NCBI GenBank assembly: GCA_020637515.1
Contig: JACKKG010000001.1
Span: 953,501-1,017,500 of the forward strand
DNA: 64,000 bases
Source: Rhodobacter sp.
GTDB taxonomy: Bacteria; Pseudomonadota; Alphaproteobacteria; Rhodobacterales; Rhodobacteraceae
Direction: 5' to 3'
This document shows, piece after piece, positions 24,732-32,997 of the stretch (the first letter of the stretch is position 1; each line of letters begins with the position of its first letter). A program made the position numbers and the translations under genes. The notes beneath the pieces were generated by a model that ran no database searches, was not told the origin of the DNA, and saw only the letters and a list, made by a program, of their open reading frames with translations.

Positions 24732-25070
24732 GTGGACATCAGCACGCATCGTTCGGGCCAGGCGCTGGTCATAGCGGTCAGGGATAGCCGCGTGGACGCG
24801 GCGGTTGCGATCGACTTCAAGGAAGCCGTGCGCAACGCGGCGGAAATGGAAAGCGGCTCGCCCGTGATCCTGGACCTGTCCCAGGTCACCTTTCTGGACA
24901 GCAGCGGATTGGGGGCCGTGGTCGCCGTGATGAAGCTGCTGGGCTCTGACCGGCCGTTGCAGTTGGCCGGGTTGACGCCGCCCGTGGCCAAGGTGTTTCG
25001 CCTGACGCGGATGGACAGCGTCTTCACCATCCATGCACACGCCCCGGGCAATCTGAAGGCCGTGGGATGA
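24732..25070 (+). CDS. STAS-domain anti-sigma factor antagonist (RsbV/SpoIIAA-like)
   Basis: A 112-residue single STAS domain with the phosphorylatable serine region LSQVTFLDSSGLGAVVAVMK. It would bind and titrate an anti-sigma factor when unphosphorylated. The GTG at 24732 is chosen because GGAGG lies 5 nt upstream; an in-frame GTG at 24696 would add 12 residues. Its stop overlaps the ATG of the partner kinase gene (ATGA), so the two are translationally coupled. No sigma factor or PP2C phosphatase is encoded nearby. Confidence 0.88.
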   Translation: MDISTHRSGQALVIAVRDSRVDAAVAIDFKEAVRNAAEMESGSPVILDLSQVTFLDSSGLGAVVAVMKLLGSDRPLQLAGLTPPVAKVFRLTRMDSVFTIHAHAPGNLKAVG

Positions 25071-25582
25071 TCTTGGGCAACCGGGGGGCTGACATGCCGG
25101 ACACCGCCTTTCCCTCTGGCGTCGCGGGACCATCCGACACGGGGGAACCGATCGGCCGCTGGTGCTTTGCGCGCCGCTTTCCGGCCGGGGACCGCGAAAC
25201 CCGCCGGGTGCTGGCGGATCTGATCGACGGGCTGGGTCAGGCCGGCGTGGGCGAGGACGACCGATCCAACGCCGAGCTGATCCTGGCCGAGGTTCTGAAC
25301 AACATCGCCGAACACGCCTATGCCGACGGCGTCGGCCCGGTCGAGTTGCGGGTCGAGGTCCGGCGCAGCGGTCTGGCCTGCCAGATTGCCGACCGCGGAC
25401 AGCCGATGCCGGCCAGCGACGCGCCGGACCCCGATCTGCCCTTGATCGCCCCGCCCGACCATCTGCCCGAGGGGGGGTTCGGCTGGCACATCATCCGCTG
25501 CCTGACCAGCGATCTGCGCTATGCCCGCGACCGGGGATGGAATCGGTTGACCATGCATATGCCGTGGTCGGGCTACGACTGA
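25067..25582 (+). CDS. anti-sigma factor serine kinase (RsbW/SpoIIAB-like, HATPase)
   Basis: Predicted ATP-binding switch kinase of the GHKL fold, 171 residues. N box: ELILAEVLNNIAEHAY; G1 box: CQIADRGQPMP; G2-like: LPEGGFGWHIIRCL. It should phosphorylate the STAS protein encoded just upstream and hold a target sigma factor or other partner. The first ~30 residues are extra, and an ATG at 25094 is an alternative start. The target is not encoded in the window, so the pair looks like an orphan partner-switching module. Confidence 0.86.
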   Translation: MILGNRGADMPDTAFPSGVAGPSDTGEPIGRWCFARRFPAGDRETRRVLADLIDGLGQAGVGEDDRSNAELILAEVLNNIAEHAYADGVGPVELRVEVRRSGLACQIADRGQPMPASDAPDPDLPLIAPPDHLPEGGFGWHIIRCLTSDLRYARDRGWNRLTMHMPWSGYD

Positions 25583-25624
25583 GGCGATGCACGCGGCACG
25601 GGGCCCGCGCGCCAGCGGCCGGGG

Positions 25625-25951
25625 TCAGTTCAACTGCACCTGCAACGGGTAGAACCCATCCTCGAAATCCCCGAACAGTTCGGGAAGATCGGGGTGATCC
25701 ACGGGCTCGCCGGTTTCGTCGGCGATCAGGTTCTGCTCGGACACATAGGCGACGTAATAGGAATTATCATTCTCGGCCAGCAGGTGATAGAACGGCTGGT
25801 CCTTTGAGGGTCGGCTTTCCTCGGGGATGGCATCATACCATTCCTGGGTGTTGGCGAACATCGCATCGACGTCAAAGACCACCCCCCGGAAGGGATGCTT
25901 CCGGTGGCGGACAACCTGTCCAAGCCTGAACTTCGCCTGAGACGTCAGCAT
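25625..25951 (-). CDS. hspQ: heat shock protein HspQ
   Basis: Small protein that binds hemimethylated DNA (YccV domain) and, in E. coli, acts as a specificity enhancer of the Lon protease. The 108 residues begin KFRLGQVVRHRKHPFRGVVFDVD, the conserved family start, and contain QPFYHLLAENDNSYYVAYVSEQNL. AGAAAGGG precedes the ATG. The upstream 248-bp gap is shared with the divergent lipoprotein gene, and I could not identify a convincing heat-shock promoter in it. Confidence 0.93.
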   Translation of the reverse strand: MLTSQAKFRLGQVVRHRKHPFRGVVFDVDAMFANTQEWYDAIPEESRPSKDQPFYHLLAENDNSYYVAYVSEQNLIADETGEPVDHPDLPELFGDFEDGFYPLQVQLN

Positions 25952-26199
25952 GAACGAACCCTTTCTGACGATTTTTTATCCTGAGTCGCCTTGGAAGGTC
26001 CATACGATGGATGCTGAGGGGCTGGAAACAGACTGTGAAAACCGTTCCAACAGTGGCGAAAATGCGGCGAAATCGTGGCACCGCCGCCCGGCCCGCGGTT
26101 TCTGCGCCCTGCCGACAGGGAATTTACCGGCAAACCGTTTCAAATTGGCGCGAAATCGGCTAGGAAGGACAAAAGACAAAAAAGACTTGAGGCAGATTC

Positions 26200-26787
26200 A
26201 TGAGCAGCGTTCTCCGCCTGGTGGCGGTGGCCTTCCTGCTGGCGTCCTGTGGGGGCGGTCGCGACCATGCGCCGCCGCGCAATCTCGACGACGCCTGCGC
26301 CCTGGCCACCGAACGGCCCGCCTATTTCCGTGCGATGCGCGATTCCGAACGGCGCTGGAACGTCCCGGTTCCCGTGCAGATGGCGATCATCCACGCAGAA
26401 AGCCGATTCGACGGCGATGCGCGCACGCCGCACCGCTACGCGCTGGGCGTGATCCCGATGGGGCGGCAAAGTTCGGCCTTTGGCTACAGCCAGGCGCTGG
26501 ACGGCACCTGGGAGGATTACCAGACCCAGACCCGCAACCGGCACGCGCGGCGCGACGATATCGAGGACGCGACCGATTTCATCGGCTGGTATGCCTCCGA
26601 GGCCTATGCCCGAAACGGCATCCACCCGACCGACGCGCGCAATCTGTATCTGTCCTATCATGAGGGGCACGCGGGCTATGCGCGCGGCAGCCACAACAGC
26701 CAGCGCTGGCTGACCGATCTGGCCGACCGTGTCGCGCAGCGCGCGGCGATGTATGATTCGCAACTGCGCGCCTGCAACCGCCGCTGA
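26200..26787 (+). CDS. lipoprotein with lytic transglycosylase (SLT-like) domain
   Basis: A 195-residue lipoprotein. The lipobox LLASC puts the lipidated residue at Cys17. The mature protein has a lysozyme-like fold with the catalytic Glu in AIIHAESRF, followed by SSAFGYSQALDGTWEDYQ and YHEGHAGYARG. It should cleave peptidoglycan glycan strands at the outer membrane. The ATG follows GAGG at good distance. It is convergent with lolA (2-nt gap) and divergent from hspQ. Confidence 0.88.
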   Translation: MSSVLRLVAVAFLLASCGGGRDHAPPRNLDDACALATERPAYFRAMRDSERRWNVPVPVQMAIIHAESRFDGDARTPHRYALGVIPMGRQSSAFGYSQALDGTWEDYQTQTRNRHARRDDIEDATDFIGWYASEAYARNGIHPTDARNLYLSYHEGHAGYARGSHNSQRWLTDLADRVAQRAAMYDSQLRACNRR

Positions 26788-26789
26788 GA

Positions 26790-27407
26790 TCAGCGGTTGG
26801 TGCTCAGACCTCGGCGCTGCAATTCGGCGTCGAGGTTGAACAACAACGACCCCAGCGTGACGCCGGTGCGAAAGGTGCCCAGGATGACCGTGGTCTCCTG
26901 CCCGGTGTCGTCGGCCACCACCCATTGCCGCAACTCGGTCGGGTTGGCGCTGAACGCCAGCCGGATGCTGCCGTATTCGGGATGATCGGGGTCCTGGGCG
27001 ACCAGCGTCGTGACGGGCCCGTCCTGCGTATGCCCGACGATCATGTCGGCGCGGTCCAGGTTCACCGGGTCGTCAAGGATCAGCGCCAGCGGCGTGCGGC
27101 TGAGCGGATAGGTCGTCGGCCCCGCGTTCGAGCGCGCGTCGAAGATGAAGACCGAGCCCGCCGAAGCCAGCACCAGCGTCCGATCGGGTGCGTCGTATTC
27201 GAACCGGATGCGCCCCGGCCGACGGATCATCAGCCGCCCCGTGGACAGGGTTCCATCCGGATTGATCTGCGTGAAATCCGCCTGCGCGGTCAGGAAGCTG
27301 TTGAAATAACGCGAAATCTCGGCCAGAGGGATCGGCTGGGCTGCCGCGGGTGCGGCCAGCGCCATCGGCGCGAGGGTCAAGGCGGCAAGGAACGAACGGC
27401 GTTTCAT
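26790..27407 (-). CDS. lolA: outer-membrane lipoprotein carrier protein LolA family
   Basis: Periplasmic chaperone that carries lipoproteins from the LolCDE release complex to the outer membrane. The 205-residue precursor has a signal peptide (KRRSFLAALTLAPMALAAPAAAQ, with a Tat-like RRSFL start). The LolA half-barrel follows, visible as FLTAQADFTQINPDGTLSTGRLMIRRPGRIRFEYDAP. The ATG at 27407 is preferred over an upstream extension. It is next to a lipoprotein gene, which fits its role only loosely. Confidence 0.9.
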   Translation of the reverse strand: MKRRSFLAALTLAPMALAAPAAAQPIPLAEISRYFNSFLTAQADFTQINPDGTLSTGRLMIRRPGRIRFEYDAPDRTLVLASAGSVFIFDARSNAGPTTYPLSRTPLALILDDPVNLDRADMIVGHTQDGPVTTLVAQDPDHPEYGSIRLAFSANPTELRQWVVADDTGQETTVILGTFRTGVTLGSLLFNLDAELQRRGLSTNR

Positions 27408-27485
27408 GCCCCACAGATACCGCAGCCGCGCGGCCGCTGCATCTGCGAAGTGACTCACGCCCCAACACAAGCGCGAGACGGCGGC

Positions 27486-27518
27486 AAAAACCCGCCCGGG
27501 CCGGGGCCTCGGGCGGGT
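27486..27518 (-). terminator. hairpin terminator of the peroxiredoxin gene
   Basis: On the minus strand ACCCGCCCG/CGGGCGGGT (27490-27518, 11-nt loop) is followed by a short T run (27490-27486), 36 nt after the peroxiredoxin stop. Confidence 0.7.
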
Positions 27519-27553
27519 CGGAGGGCGGGTCGGATCGGTCGGTAACGGGCCGA

Positions 27554-28207
27554 TCAGTTCGGCGCTTTGGTCTTGCGCAGGTAGGGCAGGGGGACGTCCA
27601 CCTGGCCGAACCGGGCCTTGGCATCCTCGGTCGTCACCGACAGCGCCACGATCACGTCATCGCCCGGCTGCCAGTCGGCCGGCGTCGCAAAGGGCTGACC
27701 GTCGGTCTGGCGAATGGCATCCAGCGCGCGCAGGATCTCGGAGAAGTTGCGCCCGACCGACATCGGGTAGATCAGCATCAGGCGGATCTTCTTGTCGGGT
27801 CCGATGATGAAGGTCGTGCGCACGGTGGCGGTGTCGTTGGCGGTGCGTCCGTCGGGCAGATAGGCCTCGGCCGGGAGCATGTCATAGAGCTTTGCAACCG
27901 TCAGATCGGGGTCGGCGATGATCGGAAAGGACATTGCCGTTCCGCCATAGGTCCGGACATCGTCCATCCATTTCTTGTGCTCTTCGACGCCGTCGATCGA
28001 GATACCCGCCAGCTTGCAGTTGCGCTTGGCGAATTCGCCCGCCAGCTTTGCCGCCGCCGAGAATTCGGTGGTGCAGACCGGGGTGAAGTCCTTTGGGTGG
28101 CTGAACAGCACCGTGTAACCGTCACCGATGTAATCGTGCCAGGTCAGTGTGCCCTGGGTGGTCTCGGCGGTGAAATTCGGTGCGACGTCGTTGATGCGCA
28201 GGCTCAT
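27554..28207 (-). CDS. 1-Cys peroxiredoxin (Prx6 type)
   Basis: Reduces hydrogen and organic peroxides with a single conserved cysteine. The 217-residue protein has the peroxidatic Cys45 in KDFTPVCTTE, preceded by VLFSHP, and the long C-terminal extension typical of the Prx6 subgroup (GQPFATPADWQPGDDVIV). No resolving cysteine is obvious. It diverges from the aldehyde dehydrogenase gene across 132 bp; a link through aldehyde or oxidative stress is possible but unproven. Confidence 0.93.
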   Translation of the reverse strand: MSLRINDVAPNFTAETTQGTLTWHDYIGDGYTVLFSHPKDFTPVCTTEFSAAAKLAGEFAKRNCKLAGISIDGVEEHKKWMDDVRTYGGTAMSFPIIADPDLTVAKLYDMLPAEAYLPDGRTANDTATVRTTFIIGPDKKIRLMLIYPMSVGRNFSEILRALDAIRQTDGQPFATPADWQPGDDVIVALSVTTEDAKARFGQVDVPLPYLRKTKAPN

Positions 28208-28339
28208 GGTGTCCTCATAATCCGGGTGAAGAATTCACGTTTCTACGAGATAGGGCGAGAGCGCCCGATTGATAACCCCTCCCCTTGCCCTTGTCTTGGG
28301 GGAGTGACAGTCTGTCGCGAAAATTCGCAGGAGACCGCC

Positions 28340-29785
28340 ATGCTGGACAAGCGCAAATTCTACATCAACGGGGCGTGGGTGAACCCGATCGACGGGCGGG
28401 ACCTCGATGTCATCGACCCATCGACCGAAGAAGCGGTTGCCGTGATTTCGGCGGGCGGAACCGCCGATACCGATGCGGCCGTGGCCGCGGCAAAGGCGGC
28501 GCTGCCCGCTTTCATGCAAAGCGCCCCGGCCGAACGGCTGGCCCTGGTGAAGCGCATCCTCGAGGTCTACACCCGCCGCAACGACGAGATGGGCGCCGCG
28601 ATCAGCCTGGAGATGGGCGCGCCCATCGACATGGCAAAGACCGCGCAGTCGGGCTCTGGCACCTGGCATATCGACAACTTCATTCGCGCCTTTGACCAGA
28701 TCGAATGGGAGGCCCCGCTCAGCGACAAGGCGCCTGAGGATCGGATCATCAAGGAGGCCGTGGGCGTCTGCGCCCTGATCACGCCCTGGAACTGGCCGAT
28801 GAACCAGGTCACGCTCAAGGTGATCCCGGCGCTGCTGGCGGGCTGCACGATGGTGCTGAAACCGTCCGAGATCGCGCCGCTGTCGTCGATGCTGTTCGCC
28901 GAAATCCTGCACGAGGCCGGCGTGCCGCCCGGGGTGTTCAACCTGGTCAACGGCGACGGCGCGGGGGTGGGCACGCGGCTGTCCGGCCATCCCGACGTTG
29001 ACATGGTCAGCTTCACCGGATCGACCCGCGCGGGTATCGCCATCTCGAAGAATGCGGCCGAAACGCTGAAGCACGTCCACCTTGAGCTGGGCGGCAAGGG
29101 GGCCAATATCATCTTCGCCGACGCCGACGAAAAGGCCGTGGTGCGGGGGGCGCGTCACTGCTTCAACAACACCGGGCAGTCGTGCAATGCGCCGACCCGG
29201 ATGCTGGTCGAACGCTCGATCTACGACAAGGCGGTCGAGATCGCGGCCGAAACCGCGCTCAAGACCAGGGTCGCCAGCGCGCACGAGGCCGGAGGGCATA
29301 TCGGCCCGGTCGTCAGCCAGGCGCAGTTCGACAAGATCCAGGGCCTGATCCAGAAGGGTATCGACGAAGGCGCGCGGCTGGTCGCTGGTGGCCTGGGCCG
29401 TCCCGATGGTCTGAACCGCGGCTATTTCGTGCGTCCGACGGTCTTTGCCGACGTGTCGAACGACATGACCATCGCGCGCGAGGAAATCTTTGGCCCGGTG
29501 CTGTCGATCATCCCCTTCGACACCGAGGCCCAGGCCTTGCAGATCGCCAACGACACGCCCTATGGCCTGACCAACTATGTGCAGTCGCAAGACGGGGCGA
29601 AACGCAACCGCCTGGCCCGCCGCCTGCGTTCGGGCATGGTCGAGATGAACGGCAAGTCGCGCGGACGGGGCTCGCCCTTTGGCGGCATGAAGGCGTCGGG
29701 GCGCGGGCGTGAGGGTGGCGTATGGGGGATCGAGGATTTCCTCGAGGTCAAGGCCGTCTCGGGCTGGTCGGCGGACGACGCATAA
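28340..29785 (+). CDS. aldehyde dehydrogenase family protein
   Basis: NAD(P)+-dependent oxidation of an aldehyde to its acid. The 481-residue protein has TPWNWPMNQ, general base Glu249 in LELGGKGAN, nucleophile Cys282 in GQSCNAPTR, and EEIFGPVLSI. The ATG at 28340 follows AGGAGA; the frame is open for another ~1 kb upstream only as the antisense shadow of the peroxiredoxin gene. Substrate is not evident from sequence. The HIT gene follows after 10 nt and is probably co-transcribed. Confidence 0.92.
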   Translation: MLDKRKFYINGAWVNPIDGRDLDVIDPSTEEAVAVISAGGTADTDAAVAAAKAALPAFMQSAPAERLALVKRILEVYTRRNDEMGAAISLEMGAPIDMAKTAQSGSGTWHIDNFIRAFDQIEWEAPLSDKAPEDRIIKEAVGVCALITPWNWPMNQVTLKVIPALLAGCTMVLKPSEIAPLSSMLFAEILHEAGVPPGVFNLVNGDGAGVGTRLSGHPDVDMVSFTGSTRAGIAISKNAAETLKHVHLELGGKGANIIFADADEKAVVRGARHCFNNTGQSCNAPTRMLVERSIYDKAVEIAAETALKTRVASAHEAGGHIGPVVSQAQFDKIQGLIQKGIDEGARLVAGGLGRPDGLNRGYFVRPTVFADVSNDMTIAREEIFGPVLSIIPFDTEAQALQIANDTPYGLTNYVQSQDGAKRNRLARRLRSGMVEMNGKSRGRGSPFGGMKASGRGREGGVWGIEDFLEVKAVSGWSADDA

Positions 29786-29795
29786 GGGCACAACC

Positions 29796-30185
29796 ATGGC
29801 TTATGTCTATGATACCAACAACATCTTCGCCCGGATCCTGCGCGGCGAGATCCCTTGCAACAAGCTGCTGGAAACCGCGCATTCGCTGGCGTTCCACGAC
29901 ATCCGCCCCCAGGCGCCGGTGCATGTTCTGGTGATCCCCAAGGGGCCCTATGTGACCTTCGACCACTTCGCGATCGAGGCCACGGATGCCGAGCGCGCGG
30001 ATTTTGTCGCCGCCATCGGCCAGGTTTGCAGGACTTTGGGCATCCAGCCGTGCGAGGGCGGCACCGGCTACCGCGCCATTTCCAACGCCGGCGACGATGG
30101 CGTGCAGGAGGTGCCGCACCTGCATGTGCACATCATGTCGGGGCGGATGCTGGGCCATATGGTCAGCCGGCCGCCGGCCGCGTGA
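29796..30185 (+). CDS. HIT family nucleotide-binding protein
   Basis: Histidine-triad hydrolase of 129 residues, acting on nucleoside phosphoramidates or dinucleotides. The triad is H108-L-H110-V-H112-I, and the N terminus YDTNNIFARILRGEIPCNKL is typical of the branch close to HinT. The start at 29796 matches the family start. It is 10 nt downstream of the aldehyde dehydrogenase gene and is followed by a strong bidirectional terminator. Confidence 0.92.
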   Translation: MAYVYDTNNIFARILRGEIPCNKLLETAHSLAFHDIRPQAPVHVLVIPKGPYVTFDHFAIEATDAERADFVAAIGQVCRTLGIQPCEGGTGYRAISNAGDDGVQEVPHLHVHIMSGRMLGHMVSRPPAA

Positions 30186-30191
30186 CCAGAA

Positions 30192-30213
30192 AAGGGGGCC
30201 GAAAGGCCCCCTT
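30192..30213. terminator. bidirectional hairpin terminator
   Basis: AAGGGGGCC-GAAA-GGCCCCCTT is a perfect 9-bp stem with a stable tetraloop, with T-rich sequence on one side and A-rich sequence on the other. It lies between the convergent HIT and molybdenum hydroxylase genes. Confidence 0.85.
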
Positions 30214-30218
30214 GTTTG

Positions 30219-32453
30219 TCACAGCACAAAGGTGAATTGCCCGTCCAGCGGCAGCGTGCGGGCGCGCGTTCCGGTCAGGTCGAACAGCGCGTTGGCCAGG
30301 GCTGGCGCGGCGGGCGGTGTGCCGGGTTCGCCCGCGCCGCCGATATGCGGGTTGTTCGCCAGCAGCCGCACCTCGGTCACGGGGGCGCCCGACATGCGAA
30401 TGGCGTCGTAATCGGGGAAATTCTGCTGCTGCACCATGCCGTCGGCAAAGCTGATGCGCCCGTGCACCGCAGCGGACAGGCCATAAAGCATCCCGCCCTC
30501 CATCTGCGCGGCCAGGATGCCCGGGTCCAGCGGGATGCCGACATCGGCGGCGATCCAGGCGCGGGCGATGCGGATGGCGCCGCCTTCGTCGCGCACCTCG
30601 ATCACCTGAGCGACGGGCGTGCCAAAGCTCCAGACCATCGCCACGCCGCGGCCGGTGCCCGGTGCCTTGGGCTGGTCCCAGCCGGACATGTCGCGCACGG
30701 CCTCGAGCACGCCCGCCGCGGCCGCGCTTTCGCCCTGTGCCATCGCCAGACGAAAGGCCAACGGGTCCTGACCGGCGGCGTGGGCCAGTTCGTCGATGAA
30801 GCTTTCGTGCGTGAACCCGTTGTGGCTGGCCCCGACCGAGCGCCAGAAGCCCACCGGAATGGCAAGGTCGGCCCTGTAGCCCCGGACGCGGTAGTTCGGG
30901 ATCGCATAGGGCTGATCGAAGCCGCCCTCGACGATCGCGCGGTCGGGCCCGGCCATCGGCAGCCCCATCATCCGCCCGCCCGCCTGTGCCATCAACCCGG
31001 GCGAGGCGATCCGCGCATCGAACAGCACGGCCCGCCCGCCAGACACCGCGCCCTTCATGCGCGCAATGGCGGCCGGGCGGTAAAAGTCATGCGTCACGTC
31101 CTCTTCGCGCGACCAGGTGACGTTTACGGGCGTGCCGGGCATGGCCCGCGCGACCTTGGCCGCGACCGCGGCATAGTCGGATTCGATGCGCCGCCCGAAC
31201 CCGCCGCCCAGAAAGGTTGTGTGCACGACCACATTGCCGGGGTCGATGCCGGCGGCCTCGGCGGCGGCGCGGGCCTGGATGAACGGCCCCTGGTTGGGCG
31301 ACCACAGCTCCAGCGTCTCGCCGTCGAACAGCGCGGTGGCGTTCATCGGCTCCATCGTGGTGTGGGCCAGATAGGGCAGGCGGTATTCGGCTTCGATCAT
31401 GGTGCCGCCGGTGTCGCTGTCGGCATCGCCATCGTCGCGCATGGTGGAATCGGGGCTGTCATCAAAGGCCGCCAGCAGGCGCTCGGTGATGCCGGCGTCG
31501 TCGGCCGGATAGGGCGCGGGACCCCAGTCGCAGGTCACCGCCTGCGCGCCCTGGATCGCCGTCCAGGTGTTGCGCGCGACCACCGCGACGCCGTCGCCGA
31601 TATCGATCACCCGTTCCACCCCGGGGATCGCCAGGGCGGGCGCCGGGTCGAACGCTTGCATGGTGCCCCCCAGCCGCGGAGAGCGTTTGACCGAGGCGAA
31701 TTTCATCCCCGGCAGGCGCGTGTCGATGCCGAAAGCGGCGGTTCCGTTCACCTTTGCAGGGATGTCCGGCCGCGGCAGGGCGGTGCCCAGCAGCCGCCAG
31801 TCCGATGCCGGGCGCGGCTCGGCCTGGACCGGGGTCATCTGCGCGGCGTCGGCGGCCAGTTCGGCATAGGTCAGGCGGGTGCCGTCGGCGCCCAGGACCG
31901 CGCCCCCCTCGGTCGAGAGGGTCGCGACCGCGACACCCAGGCGCCGGGCGGCGGCGGCCTTCAGCGTCTCGCGCGCGCTGGCCCCGGCCAGGCGCAGGCG
32001 GACGAACCCGTCGCGGATGCTGGTCGAACCGCCGGTGAGTTGCAGCTTCAGGGGTCGTGCGACCACACCGATCGATTCCGCCAGAGTGCGTTGCCATTCG
32101 GGCCGCGCATAGTCGGGGCCCGGCAGCGCGCCTTCCAGGAGCGCGCCGTTGTAATACGCGCCCGAGGCCGGACCATGCAGCAACCGGACGCTGGACCAGT
32201 CCAGGTTCAGTTCTTCGGCCAGGCAGGCGGCGAGGGTGGTCTGTGCGCCCTGGCCCATCTCGGCCCGGCCGGTGACGATGGTCACCCCGTCGGCGTCGAT
32301 GATGAGGAACGGGTTCAACGCGGTGCCCGTTTCCGGGTGCAGCGGGTTCGGAACCCCCTTTTTCACCTGATAGACGCCAAAGGCGACGCCCCCCGCGATT
32401 GCAACCGAGCCCACCAGAAGCGTGCGGCGCGTGATCTTTCCCAGCCGGCTCAT
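30219..32453 (-). CDS. molybdopterin-binding large subunit of an IorB-type aldehyde/isoquinoline oxidoreductase
   Basis: Catalytic subunit of a xanthine-oxidase-family hydroxylase that acts in the periplasm. The 744-residue precursor starts with a twin-arginine signal (KITRRTLLVGSVAIAGG). The molybdopterin cytosine dinucleotide domains follow, with GRAEMGQGAQTTLAACLAEEL, TTMEPMNATAL, FLGGGFGRRIESD and GGAGEPGTPPAAPA; the last contains the catalytic Glu loop. It is related to isoquinoline 1-oxidoreductase beta subunits, but the substrate is unknown. The ATG at 32453 overlaps the stop of the small subunit. It forms an operon with the [2Fe-2S] subunit under a divergent TetR regulator. Confidence 0.88.
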   Translation of the reverse strand: MSRLGKITRRTLLVGSVAIAGGVAFGVYQVKKGVPNPLHPETGTALNPFLIIDADGVTIVTGRAEMGQGAQTTLAACLAEELNLDWSSVRLLHGPASGAYYNGALLEGALPGPDYARPEWQRTLAESIGVVARPLKLQLTGGSTSIRDGFVRLRLAGASARETLKAAAARRLGVAVATLSTEGGAVLGADGTRLTYAELAADAAQMTPVQAEPRPASDWRLLGTALPRPDIPAKVNGTAAFGIDTRLPGMKFASVKRSPRLGGTMQAFDPAPALAIPGVERVIDIGDGVAVVARNTWTAIQGAQAVTCDWGPAPYPADDAGITERLLAAFDDSPDSTMRDDGDADSDTGGTMIEAEYRLPYLAHTTMEPMNATALFDGETLELWSPNQGPFIQARAAAEAAGIDPGNVVVHTTFLGGGFGRRIESDYAAVAAKVARAMPGTPVNVTWSREEDVTHDFYRPAAIARMKGAVSGGRAVLFDARIASPGLMAQAGGRMMGLPMAGPDRAIVEGGFDQPYAIPNYRVRGYRADLAIPVGFWRSVGASHNGFTHESFIDELAHAAGQDPLAFRLAMAQGESAAAAGVLEAVRDMSGWDQPKAPGTGRGVAMVWSFGTPVAQVIEVRDEGGAIRIARAWIAADVGIPLDPGILAAQMEGGMLYGLSAAVHGRISFADGMVQQQNFPDYDAIRMSGAPVTEVRLLANNPHIGGAGEPGTPPAAPALANALFDLTGTRARTLPLDGQFTFVL

Positions 32454-32905
32454 TGCGTGCCCTCCCGCAGGGTTGCCGCGGCGTCGTGGATCGCGGCGCG
32501 GATGCGCGAATAGGTGCCGCAGCGGCACAGGTTCCCGGCCATCGCGGTGTCGATGTCGTCATCCGTGGGGTCGGGATTTTCCGCCAGCAGCGCCGCCGCC
32601 TGCATGATCTGGCCCGACTGGCAATAGCCGCATTGCGGCACCTGGTGGCGCACCCAGGCCTCTTGCAGGGCATGTGGGGCCAGCCCCTCGATGGTGGTGA
32701 CATCGCCCCAGACATCCGCCAGCGCGACCTGGCACGATCGCACCGCCTCGCCGTCGATATGCACCGTGCAGGCGCCACAGGCGGCGACACCGCAGCCGAA
32801 TTTGGTGCCCGTCATGCCCAGTTCGTCGCGCAGCACCCACAGCAGGGGCGTGTCGTCGGGGGCGTCGATGTCGTGGGGTTGGCCGTTGATCGTCAGGCGG
32901 GTCAT
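32450..32905 (-). CDS. [2Fe-2S] small subunit of the molybdenum hydroxylase (IorA/CoxS-like)
   Basis: Electron-transfer subunit, 151 residues. The plant-type cluster CGVAACGACTV...VRSC is in the N-terminal half and the second cluster (CGYCQSGQ...NLCRCGTY) in the C-terminal half, as expected for two 2Fe-2S centres. No signal peptide is present; in this family the small subunit travels with the Tat-tagged large subunit. GGAGGA precedes the ATG at 32905. Electrons normally go on to a membrane cytochrome c, which is not encoded here. Confidence 0.92.
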   Translation of the reverse strand: MTRLTINGQPHDIDAPDDTPLLWVLRDELGMTGTKFGCGVAACGACTVHIDGEAVRSCQVALADVWGDVTTIEGLAPHALQEAWVRHQVPQCGYCQSGQIMQAAALLAENPDPTDDDIDTAMAGNLCRCGTYSRIRAAIHDAAATLREGTQ

Positions 32906-32929
32906 GGAATCCTCCGGCGAATCGCTTTC

Positions 32930-32953
32930 TGACAAAATGGACCAGAATTGTCA
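32930..32953. promoter_or_regulatory. operator copy 1 upstream of the molybdenum hydroxylase operon
   Basis: A 24-bp site with arms TGACA...TGTCA and core AAATGGACC. It is repeated almost exactly 34 bp further on. It lies 25 bp from the small-subunit start codon. Confidence 0.65.
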
Positions 32954-32963
32954 TCGTGTAAAT

Positions 32964-32987
32964 TGACAAAATGGACCCAAACTGTCA
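32964..32987. promoter_or_regulatory. operator copy 2 at the TetR gene start
   Basis: Second 24-bp copy (TGACA, core AAATGGACC, TGTCA), 34 bp from the first centre to centre. It covers the first possible TetR start codon at 32971, which argues that the real start is further downstream. A TTGACA box (32963-32968) coincides with its left arm. Confidence 0.65.
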
Positions 32988-32997
32988 GAACGCTTGC

